DNA from: Vampirovibrionales bacterium
GTDB taxonomy: Bacteria > Cyanobacteriota > Vampirovibrionia > Vampirovibrionales > Vampirovibrionaceae
Length of the DNA stretch: 64,000 nt
Direction of reading: 5' to 3'
Assembly (NCBI GenBank): GCA_016712355.1
Contig: JADJRF010000005.1
Location: forward strand, 930,001 to 994,000
Within the stretch, counting starts at the first letter, position 1. Every line of letters begins with the position of its first letter. Below the pieces are notes generated by a model that searched no databases, was not told where the DNA came from, and saw only the letters and a list, made by a program, of their open reading frames with translations. This document shows, piece by piece, positions 50,969 through 60,604 of this stretch. A program made the translations under genes and the position numbers.

Positions 50969-52474
50969 ATGCGATCGTCTTACTCGCTCTTCATTGCCCT
51001 GTCGTTCGCCCTGCTGCTCGGGGCGGCGCCGATGGCCCCTGCGGCGGCGGCCGAACTCGACGGCTTCGCCCTGCAAACGTCGGACGATAACGCTGTTAAG
51101 GTCATTCTCTATACCCAGGGCGGGCGGGTCGATTACCAGACCGAAATGAGCGACAGCGGTATGGCCATCGTCCTGCGTGGCGCCCGTCTGTCGCCTCGCG
51201 CTGCCCAGAACGGCTTGCCAGTGGTGCGCGATAACCACAACCGCCTCATTGGCCAGATTGCGCCGGATCCTGCAAACGCGGCGGGCCAGAGCGGCGATCT
51301 TCGCATCCGCATTCCCAATGTATCGGCGCGTCAGTACGCCGTTTCCGTGATTCAAAAGCCTGCCAGCGAAGCCCCGGCCTCGACGACGGCGCCCGCTCTG
51401 ACGGCCGTGACTGCGCTGACGCCCCAGACCCTGAATGATCCAGCTTTCAAGAGCCAGTTTGAGACGATTACCTCCGGCTTTGCCCCGACGCCTGTGCGCT
51501 ATTTCTCGTTCGGAGGGCCTGCCGGGGGCGCAACGACTTACGGGGCTTCGCAACGCGCGACGTCTCCCCGTCAATACTTCCCAGAATGGCGTCCAGAGCG
51601 TTCGTTCCTGAATAACGCCCCGCGCGGCGCTGGCGTTTTTCGGCCACGCTCATCGGCTTCAGCCGGGGCTTCTGCGCGTAAAGCCGCCGCGATTATTCCT
51701 GAATCGTTTGGTGCGCTGGCCTTGGGGCCGCCTGCACGCGCTGCTGTTCAGGGACGGCAAGGCTCAAGCGCTTCGCCCGCTGCGTCTTCTTCGGAAGATT
51801 CTGAAACCGCGTTACCCGCCCTGCCCGCTCCTGCGCCGGACGCTGTTTCGGCGACAACGTCTGATGCGGCGACCTCTGATGCTGCGGCCGAAGGCAAGCG
51901 CCTGGAAACTGCCGCTGCCTCTGCGCCCGCCAGTTCGGCCTCCTCTTCCGGATTTTCGCTTAGCCGCGCGCCGTGGTGGACGATTGCTCTGGCTGCGCTG
52001 TTTTTCGGCGGGATTGGGCTCTTTGCCCTGACGGCCGGGCTCTTGCTGTTTCGCTTTCTGGTGCGGCCCACCTCGCCGCGCGTGATTCTCCAGACGCAGG
52101 GGGCCGATGGCGCGCTGAGCGGCGTGACGTTGCTTCGCAGTCATGCGCCTTCAGACCGCCCGCTCGACGCTGCGGCTCCGGCCAAAGCCATTTGGGAAAC
52201 GTCGGCGGAGGGCGCGTCTTTGTCCTCCTCCTCTGCTGCTCCCGCTGCTGCGTCGCCGCTTTCAGCCGCAGGGACGGCGACGGCCTCTACCGCAAGCCTT
52301 GCAGATCCGATTCTGGCCTTTGAGGATGCGCCTGTGGCGCAAGCGTCTGATTACTGGCTGCCGGCGGCGGGCTCTCCGCAAGAAGCCGTGCGCCAATCCG
52401 CCCGCCTGAAATCCGCCGCCGGGCGCCGTCGCGGCAATGTGCGCCCCGCGTCGCCGGTTGTCGCGGCGAGTTAG
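50969..52474 (+). CDS. Exported AMIN-like-domain protein with C-terminal membrane helix
   Basis: This 501-residue protein has a signal peptide (YSLFIALSFALLLGAAP..., cleavage around residue 26). A beta-sandwich domain (about 27-125) follows, with LDGFALQTSDDNAVKVILYT and GDLRIRIPNVSARQYAVSVI, the pattern of AMIN domains that bind peptidoglycan or secretins. A long disordered Ala/Ser/Pro part leads to one membrane helix (about 335-365, PWWTIALAALFFGGIGLFAL) and a cytoplasmic tail. No amidase or secretin domain is attached. No ribosome-binding site is seen, and a -10 box abuts the ATG. A strong terminator follows. Confidence 0.75.
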   Translation: MRSSYSLFIALSFALLLGAAPMAPAAAAELDGFALQTSDDNAVKVILYTQGGRVDYQTEMSDSGMAIVLRGARLSPRAAQNGLPVVRDNHNRLIGQIAPDPANAAGQSGDLRIRIPNVSARQYAVSVIQKPASEAPASTTAPALTAVTALTPQTLNDPAFKSQFETITSGFAPTPVRYFSFGGPAGGATTYGASQRATSPRQYFPEWRPERSFLNNAPRGAGVFRPRSSASAGASARKAAAIIPESFGALALGPPARAAVQGRQGSSASPAASSSEDSETALPALPAPAPDAVSATTSDAATSDAAAEGKRLETAAASAPASSASSSGFSLSRAPWWTIALAALFFGGIGLFALTAGLLLFRFLVRPTSPRVILQTQGADGALSGVTLLRSHAPSDRPLDAAAPAKAIWETSAEGASLSSSSAAPAAASPLSAAGTATASTASLADPILAFEDAPVAQASDYWLPAAGSPQEAVRQSARLKSAAGRRRGNVRPASPVVAAS

Positions 52475-52502
52475 GCGCGCGAGTCCTTAACCTTAAGCCC
52501 CT

Positions 52503-52532
52503 AAGCCCGTCGCATTTGGGCGGTGGGTTTTT
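52503..52532 (+). terminator. Intrinsic terminator after the AMIN-like gene
   Basis: An 11-bp stem including three wobble pairs (52503-52513 with 52520-52530, loop ATTTGG) ends in a T run (52528-52532). It lies 28 bases past the stop codon and separates this gene from convergent rbfA. Confidence 0.8.
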
Positions 52533-52552
52533 ATCGGCTTGAAAAGCAGACG

Positions 52553-52930
52553 CTAGCCGCTCTGTCCCTCGTCGCCGTCGGCGATGCGCTTCAGCAGTTG
52601 ATTGACGCGCGCGCCGCGCTCCAGCGAGTCGTCGAACGCGAAGACCAGCTTGGCCGTGTGGCGTAATTGCAGGCGACGGCCTACTTCGGTGCGGATTCGC
52701 GGCGTGTAGGAGTCGATGACCTCCATCACGGCGGCCTTTTCGTCGTCGCTGCCCAGCATGCTCAGAAACACGCGCGCATGGCTGAAATCGCGCGCCAGCT
52801 CGATGTCGGTCACCGAGAGAATCTTGTCGACCATCAGCGGGTCTTTAACCTGCGAGGCCAGAATATCGCTGATTTCGCGCATCATGGCCTTGCGCACGCG
52901 GTCAGCGCGAGAGAATTCCTGATGTCCCAT
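52553..52930 (-). CDS. rbfA: Ribosome-binding factor A
   Basis: RbfA, 125 residues, is a cold-shock factor that matures the 5' end of 16S rRNA in the 30S subunit. The KH-like fold is seen in REISDILASQVKDPLMVDKI, SVTDIELARDFSHARVFLSM and the C-terminal RRLQLRHTAKLVFAFDDSLE. It begins 20 bases after infB and is the last gene of the rimP-nusA-ylxR-infB-rbfA operon. Confidence 0.96.
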   Translation of the reverse strand: MGHQEFSRADRVRKAMMREISDILASQVKDPLMVDKILSVTDIELARDFSHARVFLSMLGSDDEKAAVMEVIDSYTPRIRTEVGRRLQLRHTAKLVFAFDDSLERGARVNQLLKRIADGDEGQSG

Positions 52931-52950
52931 GACCGAGCGTCGCCTTCTCG

Positions 52951-55635
52951 CTAACTAACAGCGTTCGCCGCGCCGGAACGCTTGATGCTGTCACTGGTAC
53001 GCTTTTTGAATTCCGTGACAACAAACGCCATCTGGTCGCCCGCCTCAAAGGCGTCAAAACCATCGACCGTGATGCCGCACTCATAGCCAGCGGCGACTTC
53101 CTTCACGTCCTCTTTGAAGCGCTTGAGGTTGGCCACCGCGCCGCGGAAGATCTCTTTGGATCCCCGGAAAATCCGAACCGAGGCGTTGCGCTGCACCTTG
53201 CCGTCGGTCACCATGCAGCCGGCAATGGTGCGTTTGCCCGCCGTGAACAGCTCGCGGACTTCTGCGCGCCCTTTTTCCACCTCGATGGTTTCCGGCGAGA
53301 GCTGGCCGACGATGACTTTCTCGATCTCTTCGGCGATATGATAAATCACGTCGTACTTACGGATTTTAACGCCCGCGCGATCGGCTGCCATCGCGGCGTT
53401 CTGGTCTTCGCGGACGTTAAAGCCAATGATCATCGCCTGACTGGCTGAGGCTAACATCACGTCGGCTTCCGAGATATCGCCGGTACCGCTGTGGATAATC
53501 TTAATGGTGATTTCATCGGCATTGAGCGCTGATAACGCGTCGTTGACCGCCTCGGTCGAGCCCTGGGTGTCGGCCTTGACGATGAAGTTCATCGACACGT
53601 CGTCCAGCGAATCGTCTTCCATCGGCGCGGTCAGCCCTGGAATAATCTGGCGGCGTTCGAGCCGGTTGTCGCGCTCGCGCTGGCGTTCCTCGCTGAGGAT
53701 CTGCCGAAAGGCCTTGTCATCGCGGATGACCCGGAACGAGTCGCCCGCATTGGGCACGCTGGGCATCCCGAGAATCTCGACCGGCGACGACGGACCCGCC
53801 TCGCGCACGCGCTCGCCGTAATCGTTGATCAGCGCCCGCACGCGACCCCCCACCGGGCCGATCAGGATATTGTCGCCTACGCGCAACAAGCCGTTCTGCA
53901 CCAGGGCATTGACCAGCGGGCCGCGCTGCTTGTCGAGCTGGGCCTCGATAATCACGCCTTCGGCGGCGACCGTGGCGTCGGCCTTGAGTTCCAGCAGTTC
54001 CGACACCAGCAGGATTTTGTCGAGCAGGTCATCCAGACCGGTTTGCTGAATGGCGCTGACCCGCGCAACGAGGGTATCGCCGCCCCAATCTTCAGCCATC
54101 AGCCCGTGGTCGATGAGCTGGGTCAGGACGCGATCGGCGTCAGCCGCCGCCCGGTCCATCTTGTTGACGGCGATGATAATGGGAATCTTGGCGGCTTTTG
54201 CGTGATTGATCGCCTCAATGGTCTGCGGCATCACGCCGTCGTCGGCGGCAACGACCAGCACGGCGATATCGGTCGCCCGCGCCCCGCGCATCCGCATTGC
54301 GGTAAAGGCTTCGTGGCCCGGCGTGTCCAGAAACACCACGCGCTGACCGTCTTTTTCGACCGTATAGGCCCCAATGCTTTGCGTGATGCCGCCCGCTTCG
54401 CTGTCGACGATTTTATGCCGCGTCTGGCGAATGGCGTCCAGCAACGAGGTTTTGCCGTGATCGACGTGCCCCATAATCGAAACAACCGGAGGACGTGTCT
54501 TCAAATGCTTGTACTGGCTGACGTCCAGCTTTTCGCGCTTATCAACCGCGTCGGTCGAGCTGTATTCGGTCTGAACGGCCTTGGTCTTTTCCGCTTCTTT
54601 GACCTCATAGCCCAGCTCGCGGGCGATACTTTTGGCAAAAGTCGGGTCCAGCGTCTGATTCACGGTCACCATCACGCCCTTCATAAAGACGTGCTTGATG
54701 ATATCCGTCTCGCGAGCGTTGAGAAGCAGGGCCAGTTCGCTCACGGTGAGCTGTGCGTCGATGACAACCTCCTTGGGCGTCTCATCGACCGCTTCTTCCG
54801 GCGATGAGCCCCTGTGATGCATTCTGCCATCTTTGCGGCCGGGCTGTATCAGCTTTTCGAGGGGTTCATGGCGCTCGCGTTCGCGCTTTTCATCCTTCTT
54901 CTCGGGGAGGGCTCCCTTGCGACGGGCATCTGGAGAACCGGGCGCGCCCAAGTCAGCCGGGGGCGGCGCGCCTTCCAGCGATGGGCCCGCCATCGGCGCG
55001 CGGGGCGGCGCGGCAGGATGCGGACGGCCCTCAGGGCGAAACGGCGGCCGGGCCATGCCGGGCGGGCTGGCCGGGTGAGAGGAACGCGGCGGGGCCAGCG
55101 GATGCGGCGCCTGCTCCAGGCGGCGTGGCGCGCGCGAGGGGTCTAACGGCGGCTCCAGCGGCTTGCGACCTTGATGCGGCGGTAGCGTGCGGATCTCAGG
55201 GCGCGGCGGCGGCGTCAAAATCGCGGGCTGAATAACAGGCGGACTCGCAGGTTGAACGCGAGGCGTCGTATCCGCTGGCGGCGTTTCCGGCGTCGATGAG
55301 ACTGGGGCGGGAGTTGCGGCTGCTGGGGCGGCCTGCGATTCAATCGGCGCTGTTGCTGGCGCGGGAGTCGTGTCGGGGGCTTGTGGGGCGGGCGCTGCCG
55401 ACGTCGGCGGGGGGGCGGCCTTGATGAGGCGCGTGACGCGCACGCGGGGCTGGCTGGCGGCTTCTGCCTCCTGCTTCACAATGGCGACCAGTTTATCGGC
55501 CATCGGCTGATCGATGGAGCTGGAATGGCTTTTGACGTTGAGATTAAAGTGCTTCTCCAGCAGTGTAATTAAATCCTTGTTGGAGAGGTTCAGCGTGCGG
55601 GCCAGGTCGTAGATGCGAACTTTGGGGGGCGTCAC
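52951..55635 (-). CDS. infB: Translation initiation factor IF-2
   Basis: IF-2, 894 residues, brings initiator tRNA to the 30S subunit. An N-terminal IF2_N domain (VRIYDLARTLNLSNKDLITL) is followed by a long Pro/Ala/Arg-rich linker (about 70-280) and a second IF2_N element near 290. The GTPase domain has GHVDHGKTSL (about 387), DTPGH and NKMD, and domains II-IV follow. The start is GTG with AAAGGA about 10 bases upstream. The linker is longer than average, as in many large-genome bacteria. Confidence 0.97.
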   Translation of the reverse strand: MTPPKVRIYDLARTLNLSNKDLITLLEKHFNLNVKSHSSSIDQPMADKLVAIVKQEAEAASQPRVRVTRLIKAAPPPTSAAPAPQAPDTTPAPATAPIESQAAPAAATPAPVSSTPETPPADTTPRVQPASPPVIQPAILTPPPRPEIRTLPPHQGRKPLEPPLDPSRAPRRLEQAPHPLAPPRSSHPASPPGMARPPFRPEGRPHPAAPPRAPMAGPSLEGAPPPADLGAPGSPDARRKGALPEKKDEKRERERHEPLEKLIQPGRKDGRMHHRGSSPEEAVDETPKEVVIDAQLTVSELALLLNARETDIIKHVFMKGVMVTVNQTLDPTFAKSIARELGYEVKEAEKTKAVQTEYSSTDAVDKREKLDVSQYKHLKTRPPVVSIMGHVDHGKTSLLDAIRQTRHKIVDSEAGGITQSIGAYTVEKDGQRVVFLDTPGHEAFTAMRMRGARATDIAVLVVAADDGVMPQTIEAINHAKAAKIPIIIAVNKMDRAAADADRVLTQLIDHGLMAEDWGGDTLVARVSAIQQTGLDDLLDKILLVSELLELKADATVAAEGVIIEAQLDKQRGPLVNALVQNGLLRVGDNILIGPVGGRVRALINDYGERVREAGPSSPVEILGMPSVPNAGDSFRVIRDDKAFRQILSEERQRERDNRLERRQIIPGLTAPMEDDSLDDVSMNFIVKADTQGSTEAVNDALSALNADEITIKIIHSGTGDISEADVMLASASQAMIIGFNVREDQNAAMAADRAGVKIRKYDVIYHIAEEIEKVIVGQLSPETIEVEKGRAEVRELFTAGKRTIAGCMVTDGKVQRNASVRIFRGSKEIFRGAVANLKRFKEDVKEVAAGYECGITVDGFDAFEAGDQMAFVVTEFKKRTSDSIKRSGAANAVS

Positions 55636-55649
55636 CGGGCGGGAATCCT

Positions 55650-55925
55650 TTACAGGCGGGGTCGGGCGGCGTCGCGCGGCTGCGCGGGGCCAAGAAGACC
55701 TTCTAATATATCATCCGGGATCGCTCTTTTCAACGCCTTCTGTAAGCGTTTTCCTTTCAGGGCCGATTTCATGCACGCATCATGACGGCAAACATAAGCA
55801 GAGCGACCGTTTATCGGCGGCTGATCGTTCACTGAAAACGCCAACGGGGTTTTGCGAGCCGTGATTTTATGAAGCGCTTCTTGCGGGCGCTTTTCGCGGC
55901 AGGCTACGCATTGTCTCAGCCGCAT
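55650..55925 (-). CDS. ylxR: YlxR (RnpM) family RNA-binding protein
   Basis: This is a 91-residue protein of the nusA-infB operon. The N-terminal RQCVACREKRPQEALHKI and GRSAYVCRHDACMKSA are the YlxR signature. In Bacillus the protein (RnpM) binds RNase P RNA and modulates its activity. It lies between nusA (65-base gap) and infB (14-base gap); the usual ylxQ (L7Ae-like) gene is missing here. Confidence 0.93.
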   Translation of the reverse strand: MRLRQCVACREKRPQEALHKITARKTPLAFSVNDQPPINGRSAYVCRHDACMKSALKGKRLQKALKRAIPDDILEGLLGPAQPRDAARPRL

Positions 55926-55990
55926 CTTGCCGGACGCGTCCTGAGAAGCGACGTCCGTCGGCGCCCAGGCGTCTGAGGGCGATGACGCGC

Positions 55991-57334
55991 TTAGGATAGC
56001 GCTTCGACCTCGTCAGCTTCTTGCTTAGCGCTGTCTTCCTGCTCGCTGTTTTCTTGCTCGCCTTCTTCTGCGCTGCCTTCGGGCGCAGGCGCATCCTGTT
56101 CAGGAGACGGGGTGGCGTTTTCGACAGCGGCTTCTGAAGATTCCTCTGCAGGCGCGTCTTCTGGCGATTCTGTTACCTCGCTTTCGCCCTCTACCGGACT
56201 TTGCGGCGCGCCATAGTACTGCTCATAGATATGAAGCGGCAGGCCTTCCTGCTCGATGGCCGAGACGCCTTTAATGTCCAGCTTATAGCCGGTGAGTTTG
56301 GCGGCCAGACGCACGTTCTGGCCTTCTCGACCAATGGCCAGGCTCAATTGATCGTCTGGTGCGACGACCAGCGCCTGATTCATCCCTTCGCGCGAGTAAT
56401 CCACGTAGACGTGGGCGATACGGGCCGGGGCCAGCGCATTGACGATGAATTCCACCGGATCGTCCGACCAGCGGATGATGTCGATCTTCTCGTTCTTGAG
56501 TTCGTTGACGATGGCCTGAATCCGGCTGCCGCGCGCGCCGATACACGCGCCCTGTGGGTCGACTTCGGGGTCGTTGGACGACACGGCAACCTTGGTGCGG
56601 AATCCGGCTTCGCGGGCAATGTTCTTGATTTCGATCACGTTGTCTTCGATTTCCGGCACTTCCAGCTCGAAAATCTCGCGAACCATCTCGGGGTGCGACT
56701 GCGAAACGACAATCTGCGGCACGCGTCCCGAATCGCGAATATCGGCGACAAACACGCGCAGCTTGTTGCCCACGCGGTAATATTCGCCCGGCAATTGCTC
56801 GCGCGGCGGCAAGACGGCCTCGCTTTTGCCGATGTTGATGATGACGTTGCGCCCTTCGATGCGCTGGACGATGCCGGTCGTGACCTGATTCTTCTTCTCC
56901 TCGAACTCGCGCATAATCAGGAATTTTTCGGCTTCGCGGATTTTCTGGGTGATGACCTGCTTGGCCGATTGCGCGGCGATGCGCCCAAATTCATCCGGCG
57001 TGGGGGTGACTTCGGTCTCCAGGATATCGCCCACTTCGGCGTCAGCCTTGAGTTTGCGCGCCTCGCTGAGCAGCATCTGGGTGTCTTCGAGGCCGGCTTC
57101 AATGAGATCCGGGTCGATTTGCGCCACCACCAGCTGTTGCTGATACAGCCCAATTTCGCCCGAGCGCTCGGTGATGCGGCATTCGTAGCCTTCTGTGGAC
57201 ACCAGCTTGGCGTAGCGCTTGTAAGCGGCGAGCATCGCTTCTTTTAGCGCGTCCACGGTGACGTCTTTGGGGATGCCGCGCTCGCGTTCGAGTTGTTCGG
57301 CGTGTTCGAGCAGGGCGGAACCGATCTTGATCAT
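55991..57334 (-). CDS. nusA: Transcription termination/antitermination factor NusA
   Basis: NusA, 447 residues, binds RNA polymerase and RNA hairpins to modulate pausing and termination. The N-terminal domain (about 1-130), S1 domain (EVTTGIVQRIEGRNVIINIG region, about 135-200) and two KH domains (GACIGARGSRIQAIVNEL; LAIGREGQNVRLAAKLTG) are present. The final 75 residues are a very acidic Glu/Ser tail in place of extra C-terminal repeats. The terminator upstream of rimP makes autoregulation of this operon plausible. Confidence 0.97.
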   Translation of the reverse strand: MIKIGSALLEHAEQLERERGIPKDVTVDALKEAMLAAYKRYAKLVSTEGYECRITERSGEIGLYQQQLVVAQIDPDLIEAGLEDTQMLLSEARKLKADAEVGDILETEVTPTPDEFGRIAAQSAKQVITQKIREAEKFLIMREFEEKKNQVTTGIVQRIEGRNVIINIGKSEAVLPPREQLPGEYYRVGNKLRVFVADIRDSGRVPQIVVSQSHPEMVREIFELEVPEIEDNVIEIKNIAREAGFRTKVAVSSNDPEVDPQGACIGARGSRIQAIVNELKNEKIDIIRWSDDPVEFIVNALAPARIAHVYVDYSREGMNQALVVAPDDQLSLAIGREGQNVRLAAKLTGYKLDIKGVSAIEQEGLPLHIYEQYYGAPQSPVEGESEVTESPEDAPAEESSEAAVENATPSPEQDAPAPEGSAEEGEQENSEQEDSAKQEADEVEALS

Positions 57335-57374
57335 GGCGAGAGGCGCTCCATCAGGGTTTCGGGTGGGGACTTGT

Positions 57375-57917
57375 CTAAAGCGGATCCGGCAGCGTCACCG
57401 GCGTATTGAGGCGGATCTCCAGCGTGGCGGGGTTAAAGTCGATACAGGCGCTGGGGCGCTCCGCGTCGTCGGGGTTGAGAATCGTGAGCGCGCCGCTGGT
57501 CGGGTCATAATCGCCCAGCAGGCCGCTTGTCACCGGCAGCGGCTCGCGCTTGCCGGGACGACGCGCGCGCAGCGTCACGGCGCGTCCGCGATAAAACCGC
57601 AATTCGCGGGCGGATTTCAGCAGCCGGTCGACGCCCGGCGAACTGACTTCGAGATCATACGACAAATCCGCCAAGGCGGGCAGATCGTCAAGCCGCGCAT
57701 CCAGCGCCTCGCTCACCGCTTGGCAGATGTCCAGACTCACGCCGGCGGGCGGCTGTTCAATGGCGATTTGCAAGCGCCAGCGCCCGAATTCCTTCTCCAG
57801 TGCTACGGCGACCAGAGCGACGCCGTGGGGCATTAACGGCTCAGCCAAGGCTGCCACGGCGTCTTCGATCGCCGTCAGCCGCTCGACGCTGAGCGTATGA
57901 GAGGTTGTCTTTGCCAT
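57375..57917 (-). CDS. rimP: Ribosome maturation factor RimP
   Basis: RimP, 180 residues, acts early in 30S assembly. The N-terminal half (TAIEDAVAALAEPLMPHGVA, RWRLQIAIEQPPAGVSLDIC) and the motif YDLEVSSPGVDRLLKSAREL are typical. It is the first gene of the operon; its ribosome-binding site AGAGGGG is 5 bases from the ATG and lies in a small hairpin. nusA follows after 40 bases. Confidence 0.95.
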   Translation of the reverse strand: MAKTTSHTLSVERLTAIEDAVAALAEPLMPHGVALVAVALEKEFGRWRLQIAIEQPPAGVSLDICQAVSEALDARLDDLPALADLSYDLEVSSPGVDRLLKSARELRFYRGRAVTLRARRPGKREPLPVTSGLLGDYDPTSGALTILNPDDAERPSACIDFNPATLEIRLNTPVTLPDPL

Positions 57918-57922
57918 GGACG

Positions 57923-57935
57923 CCCCTCTTTGGGG
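57923..57935 (-). promoter_or_regulatory. Hairpin covering the rimP ribosome-binding site
   Basis: On the minus strand CCCC-AAAGA-GGGG forms a 4-bp GC stem whose right arm is the GAGGGG ribosome-binding site of rimP. It begins 12 bases after the T run of the upstream terminator. Confidence 0.45.
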
Positions 57936-57947
57936 TTTTTAAGGACT

Positions 57948-57978
57948 AAAAAAGGAAGTGGGCCATTCACCCACTCCC
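57948..57978 (-). terminator. Intrinsic terminator (attenuator) in the rimP-nusA leader
   Basis: On the minus strand GGGAGTGGG / CCCACTTCC forms a 9-bp stem (one G-T pair, loop TGAATGG) followed by TTTTTT (57953-57948). It lies about 25 bases after the predicted start and 30 bases before the rimP ATG. No gene lies upstream on this strand, so its place is that of an attenuator. Confidence 0.75.
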
Positions 57979-58008
57979 TGAATCCATATTCAAGAAGTTT
58001 GAAATCGT

Positions 58009-58036
58009 ATCGTACCACAGGCCCTGCGCTTTTCAA
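58009..58036 (-). promoter_or_regulatory. Promoter of the rimP-nusA-infB operon
   Basis: On the minus strand -35 TTGAAA (58036-58031), 16 bp, -10 TACGAT (58014-58009); a second TACGAT follows directly. Transcription would start near 58002 and run into the terminator at 57978. Confidence 0.6.
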
Positions 58037-58223
58037 GCCATCGCGCCGGCGGCCGCGTCCTGTTACCACGCGTCTATTACAAAACTTTATGTTATGCGCT
58101 AGCAACAAACGGCAGAAATTTTGTTTAATACCAATAATCGCTGTTTGGATCCGGCGCTTTCGCGCCTCTCATTTGAATGCGCGATTCTGGTGTAGGTTGG
58201 TTAACTTAGGGGGGATTAAATTC

Positions 58224-58523
58224 ATGGAAGCATTCTTGCTTGGTAGTGGGTCTCACTCTTGTAATTACGATCAGGGTTTTAAGGGAACAGGTACTCAGCA
58301 GAGGTGCTCTATAGGCCGAACTGAGCATATTACGGAATGCGGGGAAGGTGGTCGTCGCCTGACTACGACATATATACATGGTGACGATAAAGGGCTAGTG
58401 GTGATCGACACTAATGGTCTGGGTCAATCGGCTCACAATATTGGGGGGCAGTATTTTGATACAAGTACAGGCAAACCGCTGCCTGATTTCAAATTCGCGT
58501 GTTTCCCTGAAATCTCTCAATAA
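58224..58523 (+). CDS. Small hypothetical protein, paralogue of the next gene
   Basis: This is a 99-residue protein with GGGGGG 9 bases before the ATG. Its C-terminal part, NIGGQYFDTSTGKPLPDFKF with a following Cys, aligns with the end of the 80-residue protein at 58623 (TIGGQKYFHENGKAFPEFIS, then TCV). Several cysteines (residues about 13, 28, 39, 92) and many Gly and Thr suggest a small secreted or disulfide-bonded beta protein, but there is no classical signal peptide. AT content is higher than in the flanking operons, hinting at acquired DNA. Confidence 0.65.
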   Translation: MEAFLLGSGSHSCNYDQGFKGTGTQQRCSIGRTEHITECGEGGRRLTTTYIHGDDKGLVVIDTNGLGQSAHNIGGQYFDTSTGKPLPDFKFACFPEISQ

Positions 58524-58534
58524 GCGTCTGGCTT

Positions 58535-58564
58535 CGCCCGCCTGAAAGTAAAATCAGGCGGGCG
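58535..58564. terminator. Strong hairpin between two small paralogous genes
   Basis: CGCCCGCCTGA and TCAGGCGGGCG form a perfect 11-bp stem with an 8-base loop. It has no T run. It lies 11 bases past the first gene and may end its transcript or stabilise its 3' end. Confidence 0.5.
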
Positions 58565-58622
58565 GGGCTTCAGGGCGCGACGCGCCGGGCAGGCTGGGTA
58601 ATCAAAGAGGCTTTGGGCTTAG

Positions 58623-58865
58623 ATGGCAGATCGAATCGTGGTGTCCACTTCCCGCATTGATTGCGGGATACATAATCCCGAAAAAGCAATCACGATGAAG
58701 ACCTTTTCCGATGGATCGGTTCTTACGGAGAATGGGATGGGGGAGGTGGCCCTATCTTTCCCCAAAACAATCGGGGGCCAAAAGTATTTCCATGAAAACG
58801 GTAAGGCGTTCCCGGAATTTATAAGTACTTGCGTTATTGAGAAGCGGACGGCCAAGCCGCATTAA
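58623..58865 (+). CDS. Small hypothetical protein, paralogue of the previous gene
   Basis: This is an 80-residue protein (MADRIVVSTSRIDCGIHNPE..., ending IEKRTAKPH). The motif IGGQKYF-x-ENGKAFPEF is shared with its neighbour, pointing to a tandem duplication followed by divergence. AGAGG lies 12 bases before the ATG. There is no signal peptide. The shared motif is the only functional clue. Confidence 0.6.
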   Translation: MADRIVVSTSRIDCGIHNPEKAITMKTFSDGSVLTENGMGEVALSFPKTIGGQKYFHENGKAFPEFISTCVIEKRTAKPH

Positions 58866-58907
58866 GCCGCGCGCTGATCGGCACCAGTGCCTTCAGGAGT
58901 GGTTTTG

Positions 58908-59609
58908 ATGGCGCAATGGTTTGTAAATGGCCTCTATGTCAATGGCGCGACCATGACCACCACGCCTGCGCCCTACGTGGGCCGCGTGACTCAGGACGCC
59001 AACCCAAAACAGTCCAGCGTTGTTGTGGATGCGGGCCTGGCCTTGAATGAACTCAAACCCACGCCCGACGCGCCGGACAGCGAGGAATTCGTGATGGCCT
59101 TCCCGTCGGCGAGTAAAGGCGAGGCCCGTACGCTGACCTTTCGGCGCGATTTGCGAGACCCGAACGGGGGTGAGCGACGCGCATGCGCCGCGTATCTCGG
59201 GGCTCAGAAAGGCGACGCCAGCGTTATTCTGGCTCTCTCGCTGCCGGATATCGAAGCGCACTGCGACTCGCTGGCCGTCTATGGCGGGACAAAGCGCGAT
59301 GGCTTGATTCTGGATGCGGAAAATCCGCCTTCTTCTGTGAGGCCCTATCGAAACAAGGAATCGGGCGGCAAGCCGTATGGCAGCCTGTCTTATCCGTTTC
59401 TCACCCTGGAAATTCCCAAGGCGCTCAAGCCTGAGTGGGCGCCATCGCCCGGAATGCTGGGTGCAGGCGATGAGTTGCCAGAAGCCGTCATCCGGTACGC
59501 CAGCGAGCTGCATGCGCGCACTCCTGTGAAACCCAAGACGATAAGCCCGCCGTCTCAAGAAACGGCGCCAGCAGGGCCCTTGCCCAGCGGCAAGGCGTAT
59601 AAGATTTAA
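58908..59609 (+). CDS. Hypothetical protein
   Basis: This is a 233-residue soluble protein with GGAG 8 bases before the ATG. It starts MAQWFVNGLYVNGATMTTTP and continues with mixed alpha/beta segments (EEFVMAFPSASKGEARTLTF, ASVILALSLPDIEAHCDSLA, YPFLTLEIPKALKPEW), then a proline-rich tail. Three small unknown genes lie in a row here, the last followed after 5 bases by convergent uxs. It may belong with the two paralogues as one transferred unit. No family was recognised. Confidence 0.65.
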   Translation: MAQWFVNGLYVNGATMTTTPAPYVGRVTQDANPKQSSVVVDAGLALNELKPTPDAPDSEEFVMAFPSASKGEARTLTFRRDLRDPNGGERRACAAYLGAQKGDASVILALSLPDIEAHCDSLAVYGGTKRDGLILDAENPPSSVRPYRNKESGGKPYGSLSYPFLTLEIPKALKPEWAPSPGMLGAGDELPEAVIRYASELHARTPVKPKTISPPSQETAPAGPLPSGKAYKI

Positions 59610-59614
59610 GTCGT

Positions 59615-60574
<960 letters not shown>

Positions 60575-60604
60575 GGGGCAGGGATCCTTTTTGGGGCGCG
60601 CGGC

